Assembly (NCBI GenBank): GCA_001792895.1
Contig: MARA01000014.1
Span: 1 to 64,000, forward strand
Direction of reading: 5' to 3'
Length of the DNA: 64,000 nucleotides
From: Lentinus brumalis
Lineage: Eukaryota; Basidiomycota; Agaricomycetes; Polyporales; Polyporaceae
Position 1 is the stretch's first letter, and every line of letters starts with the position of its first letter. A program made the translations under genes and the position numbers. The notes beneath the pieces were generated by a model. It saw only the letters and a list, made by a program, of their open reading frames with translations, was not told the origin of the DNA and made no database searches. Positions 48,467-59,808 of the stretch are shown in pieces.

Positions 48467-48790
48467 CGCAGCAGCCTCTTTCACTCAGTAGACATATTTT
48501 GATTAGGTCTTCTTTGTCGCGCATACTAGGCATGTTTCCTCCGCGTACTGTCACAGTTCTTGCTCGATCAATATGATTTGTCTTCCAACTCGCACCTTAA
48601 CATGACGACCAGTCTGACAGCATAGAAGATCAAGTGGACCTAGCTTTTCGAGGACTATCCCCTCATTCGCCTCCGCGCATAGTTGGCATGTTGCACCTGC
48701 ATGCACCATCAGCGATCCATCAACCCCGTGCATAGTATGTGGACACGAAATACAAATGCGAAGTACGATCAAGAAACAACATGAGAGCCG
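48467..48790. other. Intergenic region between convergent genes
   Basis: 324 bp, no gene seen. Confidence 0.5.
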
Positions 48791-49895
48791 CTAGGCAGGG
48801 GGTTTCCGCCGGGAAAGGAGACTCCGGATCGAATGCACAGCGTTCGCCAACCGTGTCAAGCCACGAACTGCCCACTGCAATGCCACGATAATATGACGCG
48901 CTCGCCTGGCGGTAGGCCGACAGCGGCACACACCCGTGCATCCTCGCTCAGCTCCGATGAGCCATTCCGCGTAGCGTTGGAGCACCCAAGGCTTCGGCCG
49001 GGAGCTATAGACAAGCTGTGCGAGATCATCAGCTCGTGGTCGTGCAGGGACCTCGACAAGCCAGACGCACCGTTAGCGTCGCGTCGAGGACTCTCCCAAT
49101 GCAGTACACGTCGAAGGAGTACGGGTCGAAACGCTGCAAGTCGAGAGGTTTCGGTATGATGGACTGCGGCAAATCGATAGGTGTTTGCTGTTTAGGACCT
49201 AAGGGCAGCTGCCGTGACTCGCTGAAGTCAATTATATAGACCTTGCCGAGCTCCAGATCTTTGTGATATTCGACATCCCAGCGTTGCGTCAGCACAAGGT
49301 TATCGAAACGCAGATCCTGAGTTGCATGTGAGTATCATCAGTACAGCTACAAGTGTCGTGCGTAAGCTCTCACAAGATGTACGATGCGATGATCGTGTAG
49401 AAATTCCAGGCCCTAGTCCAGGAAGGTCAATCTTTAGCGGCTCGGCACTGACGATGTGGGCGAAGACGCACCTCCACGATCTGACGGAAATAATCCACAA
49501 CCTGAGTAATGTTCCAGTCCGAAAATATTTGGTCATCATAATGGCTGACGCAGGGCATGATGAGCAGAGGTAGCTGCGACTCGTTCCGAATCACGTCGCA
49601 GGGCACAGTGTGGTTGGGAGAGGCACGACTATACTGCTTGAGTTGATCGTATATTTCGGCTTCCTGGGAGGACTCTTTGACGATCTTGACAACATAGTGA
49701 GGGACGTCATCGGGTTTGAAGGGGCTACGCCACGCTATGTGCTACAAACTAATGAGCGTCCATTAAGTAACGTGTGCAAGACAATCGAACCGGTTTGAAC
49801 ACTATCTCGAGTTCAATCTTCCTCGCCTTGAGTTCTGGGTGCTCACTGACCCATCCAGGGATTGTGAAGAGTGAGTTCGTGGGCGTAGCATTCAT
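48791..49895 (-). CDS. Protein kinase-like protein of a fungal expansion
   Basis: The exons encode, in order: an N-terminal MNATPTNSLFTIPGWVSEHP; a lysine strand (HYVVKIVKESSQEAEIYDQL, with candidate beta3 Lys and alphaC Glu); NITQVVDYFRQIVE; the catalytic loop GLEFLHDHRIVHLDLRFDNL; and the metal-binding loop VYIIDFSESRQL. A DPYSFDVYCIGRVL helix and a basic tail (48985-48791) follow. Compared with active kinases, HRD reads HLD, the loop Lys is Arg (DLRFDN) and DFG is DFS. The key Asp residues remain, so activity is possible. Introns are at about 49740-49800, 49420-49470, 49315-49375 and 49020-49075. An upstream Met at 50057 is an alternative start. Confidence 0.75.
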
Positions 49896-50195
49896 CGTGG
49901 TTGGGACGCACAAGTGAACCTGAGGGCACGGTACTTGCTCCTTATTGTTCTCACGCCGGACGCTCGTCTGGCAGCCGCGCCCATGTTGCGCCCATGAGCC
50001 TTCCTGAGGCTTCCTCGTCCCGTTAGGCTTGTAAGGGTGCGAAGAATCAGATAACATAAATACTGCGAGGTGTGCTATCGTAGGTCATCAACCTCCCACC
50101 ACCTCAAGACTGAACCGACGTGCGTGTGCATACCCCGATATTCCGTTCGTTCACTGAGGTACTCACAGAGTCCTTGATTCATCGTCGACGTGCAG
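49896..50195. other. Short gap, kinase-like gene upstream region
   Basis: No separate gene is seen. It may hold the 5' exon of the kinase-like gene if the Met at 50057 is used. Confidence 0.4.
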
Positions 50196-50579
50196 ATGGC
50201 TGAGAACGATGATCTCAGAACGCGAGCCTTGAAAGACATGATAGCGTGGGTGAAAGGCCTCGACCCAGCGACGTGGTTCAACTACTCGTACAGAGACGAA
50301 CTCAAAGCGTCCACTCAGAAGAACGGCACTGTCCTGCTCTTCAACAGGACACTCCAGACCACAACCTCCGCAGGGGATGAGGCATCGTACATGTGCTACA
50401 GCGCAACATTCACGTATCCCTCCCATACCGGGGCCAAACCATGGACGGCCTATGTCTGGGTCTACAGACCACAGCCCAACCATGAGCCCAATCGACTTGC
50501 CGCCCTTGCCGGTCTAGCGCAATTCCTGAATCAGCAGAACACCTACCAGCAACAGATGTCAGCTGATCAGTACCGTTAG
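50196..50579 (+). CDS. Hypothetical protein, source copy of a local duplication
   Basis: A single frame of 127 residues (from 50196) reads MAENDDLRTRALKDMIAWVK, WFNYSYRDELKAST, YMCYSATFTYPSHTGAKPWT and a Gln-rich tail. A CAG just before the ATG could be a splice acceptor, so an upstream exon is possible. I do not recognise the family. A damaged copy lies at about 55770-55985. Confidence 0.5.
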   Translation: MAENDDLRTRALKDMIAWVKGLDPATWFNYSYRDELKASTQKNGTVLLFNRTLQTTTSAGDEASYMCYSATFTYPSHTGAKPWTAYVWVYRPQPNHEPNRLAALAGLAQFLNQQNTYQQQMSADQYR

Positions 50580-50993
50580 ACCGCAACAACGTGAGTCGCC
50601 ACACTCTGCAAACGTTACAGTCTCTGATCGTACCATGCATTCATTGCGGGCTTGCTACTAATAGCGAACGAGGAGGCGCAGCTTGTGGAGTGTGCGCCGG
50701 CAGGGCGGGGCGGGAAGTGGCGGGAAGTGGCGTGAAAGCGTGAAACATGCAGCGGCGAGTACCTGCATCCCAGTGCGACTGCGAGTACCTGTTCCATCAA
50801 CATGATCTCGAGATTATTACCTCATAGTAATCTGCGATTGACTCTTGTATCCATCCCGGTGTTGTCGTTCTCGATGATAGAAGGATGTGAGCACAACAAA
50901 GAATGTGAACGTGGGTCGGTCGAAGGTACTCACTCCACCAATGGGCTGTTACCTCAATGACAGTGAGGCTACATCCGAGCCAATGGATGCGGG
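50580..50993. other. Spacer absent from the second duplicate copy
   Basis: About 400 bp without a supported gene. In the copy near 55985 the flanking sequences are directly joined, so this spacer was lost there or gained here. Confidence 0.5.
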
Positions 50994-51380
50994 TTATCGC
51001 ATGAGCGATACAGGGCTGGCGATTACTAGTCCCTCCGAGATCGGTCTCGCGATACTTGGAGCACCGAGGGAAGTATGCATGCTCCTACTCGCTTTCGAGA
51101 TAAATCTCCCGACAATAGCATGTCGTAAGAACTTCCTCTGCAGCAAGATCAGCACATATGAGAGCGGCCCTGACATCAATGACACTATGTACTCACCTCG
51201 GCGATCAACAGTCCGGTGCGCAAGATGACGAACATGTAAGTTGTGGACAAGCGTTGCAGGTCCAGGGGACGGGGCAGTGGACACAGATGAGGACGGCTTT
51301 GGGGCTGGGAGATGCAGGATAAGTCCGGCTGTAGTGGGCCCTCGAGCCAGGCTTTAGTAAAGACGGGCGAAGTCATGTCG
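50994..51380 (-). pseudogene. Membrane-protein-like fragment, unknown family
   Basis: Minus-strand exons read LDLQRLSTTYMFVILRTGLL, then after a GTGAGT...CTGCAG intron RKFLRHAIVGRFISKASRSM and ASPVSLM. No start or further domain is clear. The same piece, more diverged, occurs at 56010-56300. I do not recognise the family. Confidence 0.4.
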
Positions 51381-51481
51381 CGGCCAGTACTACTGCTGGT
51401 TCAGAGGCACTAAGTAGAAGGCTCAAGGCATCGCGCAGTTGAAATTGAAGTTGGCCCTGAAGGGTCGAGCAACCATTTCCG

Positions 51482-52095
51482 GTCCATCACACGGCGGGCA
51501 CAGCCCCGAAAGTGGCGGCGAGAAATCTTCGTAAAATCCTCCACGTAGCTCAGCTGCCACGGAATTAATGACAACATAACGAGGGCCAGAAAAGGTGTCC
51601 TTTCACTGGACCGCGTCCGGCATTCCTGGCGGCGAGAAAGGACACCTTTCCCGGTCATTTCTGCGAGACAATGGACTGCCCGAAATGGGCATGATATGCA
51701 TCCCAACGCCAACTTTTCCGGGATCCGAAAAGTTTCGCCAAGTAGGCCTCCTTTGTCTTCGCTATCTCGTGTCCGAAAAGCTTGTTCGAGCCAAAAATCT
51801 TCATGATATCAACGGAGAACGTCCATTGAAGGACACCTTTGTCTGGGTATCATTTTCTGCGCCGAGAAAGTTCAGTGAATGCTAGCCTTTCTCGTGCTTT
51901 TCCAGCGGTTTGAAATTCCAGACAAACGTGTCCTTTCTCGCACTCAGAAAAGTCAGTCAGAGTCGCATGAAAGGCGACTTTTCCTGATCCCTGTAAAGTT
52001 GTCAGAAACTCCGCGGCAGCTGAGCTACGTGGAGGATTACCTGAAGATTTCTCGCGGCCAATTCTGGGGCCGTGCCCGCCGTGTCATGATCCGAG
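51482..52095. mobile_element. Inverted-repeat element with paired ORFs (foldback-like)
   Basis: Imperfect inverted arms (about 51482-51600 and 51945-52095) share words such as GCGAGAAATCTTC, ATCCTCCACGTAGCTCAGCT and ACACGGCGGGCAC. The interior repeats AAAGGTGTCC/GGACACCTTT-like words many times in both orientations. ORFs reading outward in the arms have similar products (WQLSYVEDFTKISRRHFRGC on minus, RQLSYVEDYLKISRGQFWGR on plus). No transposase is present. A MITE-like or twice-inserted repeat fits. Confidence 0.7.
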
Positions 52096-52771
52096 CATTG
52101 GCAGCGGCGCCGGCCCGAATCCTCCGGTTGTCTTGTACTGTGACGACCGCAAGACGAACTCTAGATCTGCCATCGTCCACGGCCCACGACATAGCCAAGT
52201 GCACCACGGATGCATGTGAAACAGTAGTGCGTGCATATTCTTTCCTGAGACAGTTCTCTTCACAGTGCGAATTTTTAATGTACATGCGCAGTATCGCTTG
52301 AACGTATGTGGCGCTCTGAACAAGCAGCCGTCAGGTAAGTTCACGTCTGGACGATGTTTCAGTCACGCTGCTAAGTACTCTAGTCTCTGGGTTACCATGA
52401 GGCTTGAGCTCACAAATGCAGGGCCCATGGTACAGCCGGCAATTCCTGCACAGTCTCGGGATTGGAAGAGAGCTGGCCCGGCTTTTGACAGACATGACTT
52501 ATCGCTAATCCTGTTGCCACAGTAACCAAACAGGTACGCCACCAGCGAGCGGCGTGAGGAGGGAATGCGGGAAACATGTAATCACGATTATGGAGAGTCT
52601 TCGATCTAGTCCCACTCGGACCCTGCGAATCGATCTTACCAGCTTTGCAGTCTTCGGGCATATTGCGAGCTTCAGTCATCCTTCCTGGGTGAAGAGTGCT
52701 ATATAAACCGTCCCCGACCTCTACCGGCATCACTCTTCCCCCGAGTCTCTCTCGGCATACGTTTCTGCACA
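52096..52771. promoter_or_regulatory. Promoter region of the aldehyde dehydrogenase gene
   Basis: A clear TATA box, TATATAAA at 52700-52707, lies 65 bp upstream of the ATG at 52772. Strong TATA boxes in fungi often mark inducible genes. The rest of the stretch shows no gene. Confidence 0.75.
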
Positions 52772-55212
52772 ATGTCCGAGCAGTACACTCCCCTGGACGA
52801 CATTCCACGGGTAAGTCATGCGAGAGACATAGGTCTTTACAGGACGCTGACTATGCTCGCAGGTTCTTGCGTCCGCACGCAACGCCTTCCTGTCCGATAG
52901 GGCCAAACCCGTCGCATTTCGCAAACAGCAGATCGCCCAAGTCGGCTACCTTCTCAAGGACAACGAGGAGCGGTTCAAGGAGGCCCTGAAGCTCGACCTT
53001 GGCCGTCATGCAGTGGAAACCGAGCTGTACGTCTACTACCCCGGCGCGGACACGCTCACTGTGGACCGTCCTTGACGTCCTCGGCGTCGGTAAACTAGAT
53101 TTGACTTCGGCCCGACATACAAGGACGTCCGTGTCGCGTACGATAACGTCGACAAGTGGACGAAGGTCCAGCCTGTCGACTTCAACCTCAACTACATCGC
53201 CATGCGCCCGACGATCAAGGCCGAGCCCAAGGGCGTCATCCTCATCGTATCAGCGTTCAACGTGCCCCTGTTCCTGACCCTGGGGCCCCTGGTAAGTCAC
53301 TCCCTCCGACTTTGTCTGACTTTGTACGTGACCGCTAAGCCCCTACGGGACGGTGGCAGGTGAGCGCGATTGCATCGGGGTGCGCCGCAGTCATCAAGCC
53401 CTCGGAAGCCGTACCGCATGTCAACCTGCTCCTGGCGGAGCTCATCCCAAAATACCTCGACCCGGAGCTTTACCATGTCATCCAGGGAGGGGTGGCTGAA
53501 ACGTCGAAGGTTCGTACTGCGCGACTGCGTGGTAAAGCCCCGCTAATCCTTGTGTAGATCCTCGAACTCCGATGGGATCACAGTGAGTTCTCACGTCCAG
53601 TGATCCGAGTTGCCCTTTGCTCACATCCATCCAGTTCTCTACATCGGTACATACAAGGAACATGATACTGCCACCATTTGCTCATCACGCTTCTAGGCGG
53701 CGAACGCGTCGGTCGTATCATAGCCCAAGCAGCGGCCAAGCACCTGACACCGATCACGCTCGAGGTAAGTGCCTGCACTGGGTTGCTTCGCTGAGCTGAG
53801 ATGCTGACGTCCATGCGTGGTGGCAGCTGGGAGGTTGTTCTGGTTGCAATTTCCCTCGAAGTCCTTTCTGATGATCTCCAGGCAAGAACCCGGTCGTTGT
53901 AGATCCCAAGGTCGACATAGAGATGACCGCAAGAAGGCTCCTTTGGGGCCGCTTCTCGAATGCCGGTCAGGTACGAGGGTCCGCACGCACTACGGCTGAA
54001 ATCTCACGTTCTGCTGCGATGTCATCGCTGAAGGTCTGCACCTGCCCGGAGTACGTTCTGGTTCCCCGGACATTCCAAAGCACGCTCCTTTCCGCACTCA
54101 AGGATGCGTGAGTGACACTCGCGCGACTATCTAATTCACCGCCTCATATATAGTACTCGCGCTCATACTGCAGCTACGGCAAATTTTACCCTGACGGACC
54201 GGAGAACTCGGACTCCTTCTCGCGCATCGTGACGCGAGAGCACGCCGCCCGGCTACAGGGCCTTCTGAAGCGGACCAACGGGGAGATTGTTTGTGGAGGC
54301 GACGTCAATGTCGAGAAGAAGTATGTCGCGCCGACGATCGTGAACAACGTCACGGCTGAGGATGCCCTGATGGGCGAGTAAGTCGCTTCGCTTCCAGACG
54401 GAGACCTCCACCATAATGTTTTGCGTATCAACTTGCTCGCAGGGAGATGTTCGGACCCGTCCTGCTGATTGTGCCCGTGGAAGACGTCGACGAGGCGATT
54501 GCCTTCATTCGAGCTCGGTACGTGCTGATGCTACAACACGGCGCCTGCTCACCGCTCAATCTCGATCCTCGCAGGGAGACCCCTCTCGCCGTGTACGTGT
54601 TCTCTCAAGACAAGAAATTCCAGGAGAAAGGTACGCAATGTTCCATCGTCTTGTGCTGTCTTCTGGAGCTCACTGCCGTCTCTCGCAGTGTTCTCCAGCA
54701 CGAGGAGCGGCGCGGCGCTTGCAAACGAGACCGTCCTCAGCCCTGCGGTGCCCGGATTCCCTGTCGGAGGCGTCGGTGCCAGCGGATGTAAGCTGACACT
54801 ACATTGCGCTACCTCCAAGCCGTGATTCAGCTTTGACATATTCTGTTCGCAGACGGATATTATGCCGGGAAGCAGGCGTTCGAGCAGTTCACGCACTACC
54901 GCGTTTCGCTCGACAACCCGAGCTGGTGAGCCCGCTCTCTCCTCCTGGCCCGAGTTGGAGCAAGCTGAACAATCGTCTAGGGTCGACACTCTCGTCTTCG
55001 GGTTCCGCTTCCCACCGTACAAGGATACGTACAAGAGGTACGTCAAGATGATGCATGCGCCTCTCCCTCCACGTCCGACCAAGGGCGCGAAGACCACCGG
55101 ACCGGGGGTCGCGTGGACTTGGTGGATCTCCTTTGTGGTATCGATGCTTGTGAGCGCGTCATCGCTCATGCTGGTGCGCAACAACGATGCGCTCAGGAGG
55201 TTGAAGTCGTGA
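52772..55212 (+). CDS. Membrane-anchored fatty aldehyde dehydrogenase (ALDH3 class)
   Basis: Oxidises long-chain aldehydes to acids with NAD(P)+; the closest named relative is yeast Hfd1. About a dozen short exons give, in order, IPRVLASARNAFLSDRAKPV, VDKWTKVQPVDFNLNYIAMR, KGVILIVSAFNVPLFLTLGP, AIASGCAAVIKPSEAVPHVN, GGERVGRIIAQAAAKHLTPI, TLELGGKNPVVVD, FSNAGQVCTCPEYVLVPRTF (catalytic Cys retained), EEMFGPVLLIVPVEDVDEAI and PAVPGFPVGGVGASGYGYYA. The C-terminus has a hydrophobic anchor (VAWTWWISFVVSMLVSASSL), as in membrane-bound ALDH3. Sure introns include about 53026-53097 and 53292-53360. Others are approximate. Confidence 0.9.
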
Positions 55213-55769
55213 TGTCGAAGACAAGATTGCGTAGCGAGTCGTTCGGGACAGGTGCAAGACGTGTAAGATGTATCATATAGCCTCCTAATCTCCAAGATCG
55301 AGGAAGGAATGTTTGTCACCTGCAGACCTCGTCATTGCAGGGGTAAGGCCAAAACTTTCTGCGAGTCCCCGAGCCCGTGCTCGAGAAGACGGAAGTCGTG
55401 CTCGTGAGGTTGGCCGGTCGTACGTAACGTATGCGTCGCTGTCGCATGAGGTTCCCCGAGTCGTGCTCGCTCCGGACCCTGGAAAGCATGGAGAAGACCC
55501 TCCATGGCCGGTCTCGAGGAGAGTATCATAGTACGTACGTACCTGCGGGACATCCGGACGAGACGGTTGGCCCAAGGCAGTGGACATTTCGAGTCTGCCC
55601 AGCATTCGCGTGGACAACGATCGCTGGGAGTTCAGCCTGCAGTAAAGACCTTGTGAGTGAATTGAACGGGAGACAAGCCAGACGAGTCGAAGACGTACGC
55701 CGCGAGCATGCCACAGTTTGTGTAGAGCTCAGCGCTGACGATGCTGAACCCGACGTAAACGACAGTGAG
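55213..55769. other. Intergenic region
   Basis: No gene is supported. ORFs here have biased composition and no motifs. Confidence 0.5.
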
Positions 55770-56300
55770 AACGATACCCTCAGAACGCAAGCCTTGAAAG
55801 GCATGATAGGATGGGTCGAAAGCTTCGACCCATCGAAGTGGTTCAACTACTCGAACAGAGACGAACTCAAAGCGTCCACTGGACACTCCAGACCACAACC
55901 TCCGCAGGAGATGAGGCCTGAGGCCTGAGGCATCGTACACGTGCTACAGCGCAACTTTCACGTATCCCTCCTATACCGGGGCCAAACCATGGACGGCCTA
56001 CTCGCATAAGCGATACAGGGCTGGCGAATACCAGTCTCTCCGAACTCGGCCTCGCGATAATTGGAGCCGCGAGGGAAGTATGCATGCTCCTACTCGCTTT
56101 CGAGACAAATCTCCCGACAATAGGACGTCGTAAGAACTTCCTCTGCAGTAAGATCAGCACATATGAGAGCGGTCCTGACATCAATGACACTACTCACCTC
56201 GGCGATCGACAGTCCGGTGCGCAAGATGACGAACATGTAGGTTGTGGACAAGCGTTGCAGGTCCATGAGGGGACGGGGAAGTGTCGGTCGAGCAAGCTCA
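55770..56300. repeat. Damaged second copy of a segmental duplication
   Basis: This stretch is a clear copy of 50205-50460 joined directly to 50995-51275. It shares long runs such as GAGACGAACTCAAAGCGTCC and GGGGCCAAACCATGGACGGC. A piece of about 30 bp is missing near 55880, which breaks the reading frame of the hypothetical protein, and a GAGGCCT repeat has been added. The minus-strand membrane-protein-like fragment is also present (LMDLQRLSTTYMFVILRTGL). Confidence 0.85.
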
Positions 56301-56603
56301 GAGCGAGTCCACGTAAAACCTGATACGGTGGAAGCTGTCGAGCACTTCGAGCATCGTCCAGCCTTCGGATCGCATAATGCTGGCATGACATGATGATTGG
56401 CGGAAGCTCGGCCTCCGGACACAACCCATCGCATCGCGATGTGGTCCACAGCAGCACGAGTGGCGAGCCTTGGCGACGATAACTGCGATAATCGTCCTTG
56501 ACGGTGGAAATTCGACAGTCCACTAGGAGAGACGCATACTGTTACATTCTAAACCGTAGCAATCTGAGTAGGTGTACAACAAGGAATCGAGCAGCGCAAC
56601 GCA

Positions 56604-58393
56604 TCACAAATATAACTCACTGGCAAACTGCTCCCGAACCTCACGCCAGCAGCGCAATATCATCATACGCAGGCATCCCTCCCCTCTTCTGCGACCCATA
56701 CCCGTTCCCATTCCCATTCCCATTCGCACCCCCATTCCCCCCGCAGCCGGCGCCGGATCCCCAAGCCTCACCATAACCTCCGCCCACGCACAGCACATCC
56801 CCGCAACGCCCTCATACAGACTATACGGATGGTCCGGCGTCTTCATCTCCCCTCCTGCGTCAGCCGCCTATACTCCGTCGCGAGCTCCGCGAGGTGCACC
56901 GCGCGCTGCAGCCAGTACGCATGCACCGCGTCCTCCACCTCGTGCGGGTGCGGCGGCGAGCGCCGCAGCGACAGCGAGTGGGACAGCGAGTGCGCGTGCG
57001 CCCGCGTCGTCGGCGGGTGGCTGCCCGCAGCGGCAGCGGCAGCAGCGGCGGACTCGTGCGTGTCCAGCGCGTCCGACACCGCGAGGAGCGCGTACACCGC
57101 GCCGCCGACCCCGTGGCAGAGGCCGATGCCCTTCCGCAGCAGACCCCGTGTGTAGACGAGCTCCGCGGCGCGCGTCGTGGCCGCGGTCACGGAGGCGTGG
57201 AGGGCGGGTGAGAGCGGGCAGGCGGACTGTGACGCGGCGCTGCGCCGAAGGAGGGCGGAGAGGAGCATCAGGAATCCCGATGCGCCATGGCACCACTGTA
57301 CCAGCGAGTCATCGAATTCGTCGCTAGACGCGTCCTGTGCTGCCGCGCCGTCAGACGGGATGTGTCGGTCAGCTCGAGTCGGCCAGTTGCCAAGGGGATC
57401 CTGGAGAGCGAGGAGCCATTCTATGGTAGAGACAATCTTCTCCCAGTGAGGCTGGAGGATCGCCGACGGTGCGTGCAGAAGCATGTGCAAGATGCCAACT
57501 GTGTGGGACGGCGAATGAGCTGAAACTCCTCGGGATGGTGGAAGCGGACGCACCTACGCCGTGCGCAGCACCAAGGTATCTTGAGCCGTGCCATCTCCAC
57601 ATCAGTGGCGGCGCCTTCGGCCTCTCGCTCTCCTCGAGTTCCTCCGCGTACAGCTTGGCCCCTGCCTGACCTCGCTCGATGATATCATCGACGAGGGCCT
57701 TGATGCTGTCGTCCGAGCAGAGCTTCTCCACCTCTCGTACAACCCTCTCCTTCTGCTTGCCCGCGTGCGACAGGTAGTCGAGAGTGATGACGAGCTCCGA
57801 ACGTAGGAGCAGGAGCGCGTACAGCAACCCGGCGCGGCCGTAGAGAACTTCGCAGCCATCGTCGTCGACAGACTCCATGGTCGCGACCTCATGGGCGCCG
57901 CTGATCAGGTCGACCGCACCTTTCCAAGTCTCAGCGAGCTCGACCTCCTCGAGGATCTCTCCATCGAGCTTTCCTCTGCGCGCGTGCTTGTGGGCGTTGG
58001 ATTCTGGATTCTGGCGGAGGCGGAGCTGGCGAACGAGGAGGAGGGTGGCGGGGCCGATGCTGGTCTCAAGATACGAGACACGATTGCCGTGGTGGGGTTC
58101 GTGGAAAGGGACGGCTATCAGAGAGGACGTAGGGGTATCGGGGAAGGTCTTGGGGGGAGGACTGCGAAGGCGCGCATGTCCATGATGATTTCACCTGTGG
58201 GCGATCTGAGGGCTGTTGAGTGGAGGCGCGGTGTGTGTTGCTCACCTGCGCAGCCGGTGTATACCTTTGGATTCGAGGAGGGGTGGCGGTGGACGCGGAG
58301 GACATTCTCTGCGAGGGCGTCGTGGATGCGATGCTTGACGGCCTTGAAGTCGGTTGGCGGGGTGTTGGGATGTGGAATGTATCGCGATGGCAT
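56604..58393 (-). pseudogene. LanC-like protein, one-base frameshift near the C-terminus
   Basis: Eukaryotic LanC-like proteins are alpha/alpha-toroid zinc proteins; mammalian LANCL enzymes add glutathione to dehydroamino acids. Exons encode FKAVKHRIHDALAENVLRVH, GCEVLYGRAGLLYALLLLRS, LGAAHGVG, the zinc motifs LVQWCHGASGFLMLLSALL and GIGLCHGVGGAVYALLAVSD, and finally HPYSLYEGVAGMCCAWAEVM. The last segment is in another frame from the preceding YWLQRAVHLAELATEYRRLT. A single missing G in the four-base run at 56849-56852 explains this. It is either a true lesion or a sequence error. Both zinc-ligand motifs lie before the break. The low-complexity GMGMGTGMG near the end is unusual. Confidence 0.85.
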
Positions 58394-59069
58394 GGCGCAG
58401 AGTGTGTTAATGGGCGGAGGCAGGGCGGACGGGAATATAAGACGAGGGAGGGGCCCTGGACGGACCGAGTGCATCGGACTGGCCTGACGTCAGCGCATGG
58501 TCCTCGCGCTCGGCCTCCTCTCATGGCGCCAGCTTCATTCGCCATCCGCTTCCCTGTCCGTCAGCACTCTTTGCCCACTAACTCTCCCCACGCGTGGGCT
58601 TGCAGACCTACTCCTGGGTCCCGGAATCCCGTCGAATCTTCGTTGAATCAGCTACGCACTGCTCGACCCGACGCGCCCGCAATATCTTCGCTCCCCGCAC
58701 ATAGTCGCAGAGATAGCATCAGCGCAGAGACCAGGCGAGTACAGGCTCTAACGATCGTGGTTGCAAAGGACGAGCGAGAGGTGCCAAGCGAGACAGCGCG
58801 ACCCACGTGGCTACCGACTCCCAGATCTGCCGATCCATAACATTGGTGGCCGTTTACGTGTCTGCACGTTCTCCGCCCGACACGGACACATACGCTTGAT
58901 TGAGCCGCAACGATATCGACTCTGCCATTCTCGCATTGACTGGATGACATCACAATCGATGAACTCATAGCACTAGAAACATCGCCCGACCGTTCCTCCA
59001 GCTATCGATGATAGTATACGTGCGCGTGTGTACGTGTACATGTACGGGCGGTAGGTATCAACCCAAGTA
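58394..59069. other. Intergenic region
   Basis: It contains the LanC-like promoter and the lectin-like 3' flank. No gene is seen. Confidence 0.5.
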
Positions 59070-59698
59070 TCATGCAACAAACGTCGTCCACTCCTGGAGC
59101 TCCGCCTGCGCAAGCGTGCACCGCGCGAGGATAGCCTGCAGAGCACGATCAGCACACCGTCCTCCGAGTCCGACAACCCCAAACCAGTGCCACAGCAACG
59201 CCGCACTCACCGAAGCACGGAGCGCATCCTGGCCAACCGTGATGCAGTTGTTGTCCGCGTTCGAGATCGTCGCCCGCGCCGAGCTGATCTCCCACAGCTG
59301 CGCGGGGTCCTCCGAGCAAGTGTCCACATACAGCAGGTCGCCCGCGAACCCGGGGTTCGCCGTGACGCAGAGCCCGTCGTGCTCGATCTTGCCCACCTTG
59401 TCGCCCGCGGTGGTGTTGAACAGCGTCAGGTCCGACGCCGAGCCGTCCCCGGCGAGTCGACGAGCAGGAACGCGGTCGGGACGTTGTTCGCCAACGCGAG
59501 CGCAAGGCCGCGGTCTGCAAGAGGCCGAGCGCGGATCAGTGTGGGTTCATGAGCACCGAGGCTCGAGCAGACGAGCTCGAGGGCACAACGCTTACCGAGG
59601 TTGCTGTTGATGTGCAGGGGCTGGTTGTCAGGGATGATCGCCGCTACGTAGGAGGCAGCGCTGATGGCCGTGGCGAGAACAGCGAAGAACGTCTTCAT
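59070..59698 (-). pseudogene. Small secreted protein with ricin-B-like QxW motif, frameshifted
   Basis: The N-terminus is a signal peptide (MKTFFAVLATAISAASYVAA). After an 81-nt intron (59515-59595) the mature part reads DRGLALALANNVPTAFLLVD. Near 59447 the frame shifts at a CCCC run (59447-59450), where one missing base would explain it. It continues as SDLTLFNTTAGDKVGKIEHD, GLCVTANPGFAGDLLYVDTC, then AQLWEI (a QxW-type motif) and NNCITVGQ. A last intron joins ARCTLAQAELQEWTTFV. Cys-pair spacing and QxW suggest a beta-trefoil lectin-like fold. Role unknown. A TATA-like CATATAAG lies about 105 bp upstream of the ATG. Confidence 0.75.
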
Positions 59699-59798
59699 GT
59701 TGTCGTGAGTGATAGAGCTAAGAGGATGGCACGGTCTGTCCGTGTCAAGAAGAGAGGCCGCTGCTGTCTGTCTCTGTCTTCTTGCTGTCACTCCATCC

Positions 59799-59808
59799 TC
59801 TTATATGT
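59799..59808 (-). promoter_or_regulatory. TATA-like box of the secreted protein gene
   Basis: The minus strand reads ACATATAAGA about 105 bp before the start codon at 59698, in an otherwise pyrimidine-rich leader. Confidence 0.55.

Noticed and set aside
55431..55928. 165-codon plus-strand frame overlapping the second duplicate copy
   Set aside because: Its C-terminal part is the frameshifted duplicate of the hypothetical protein and its N-terminal part has no protein-like features.
56572..57327. 251-codon plus-strand frame rich in Pro, Ala and Arg
   Set aside because: Antisense of the LanC-like zinc-motif exons, with low-complexity composition.
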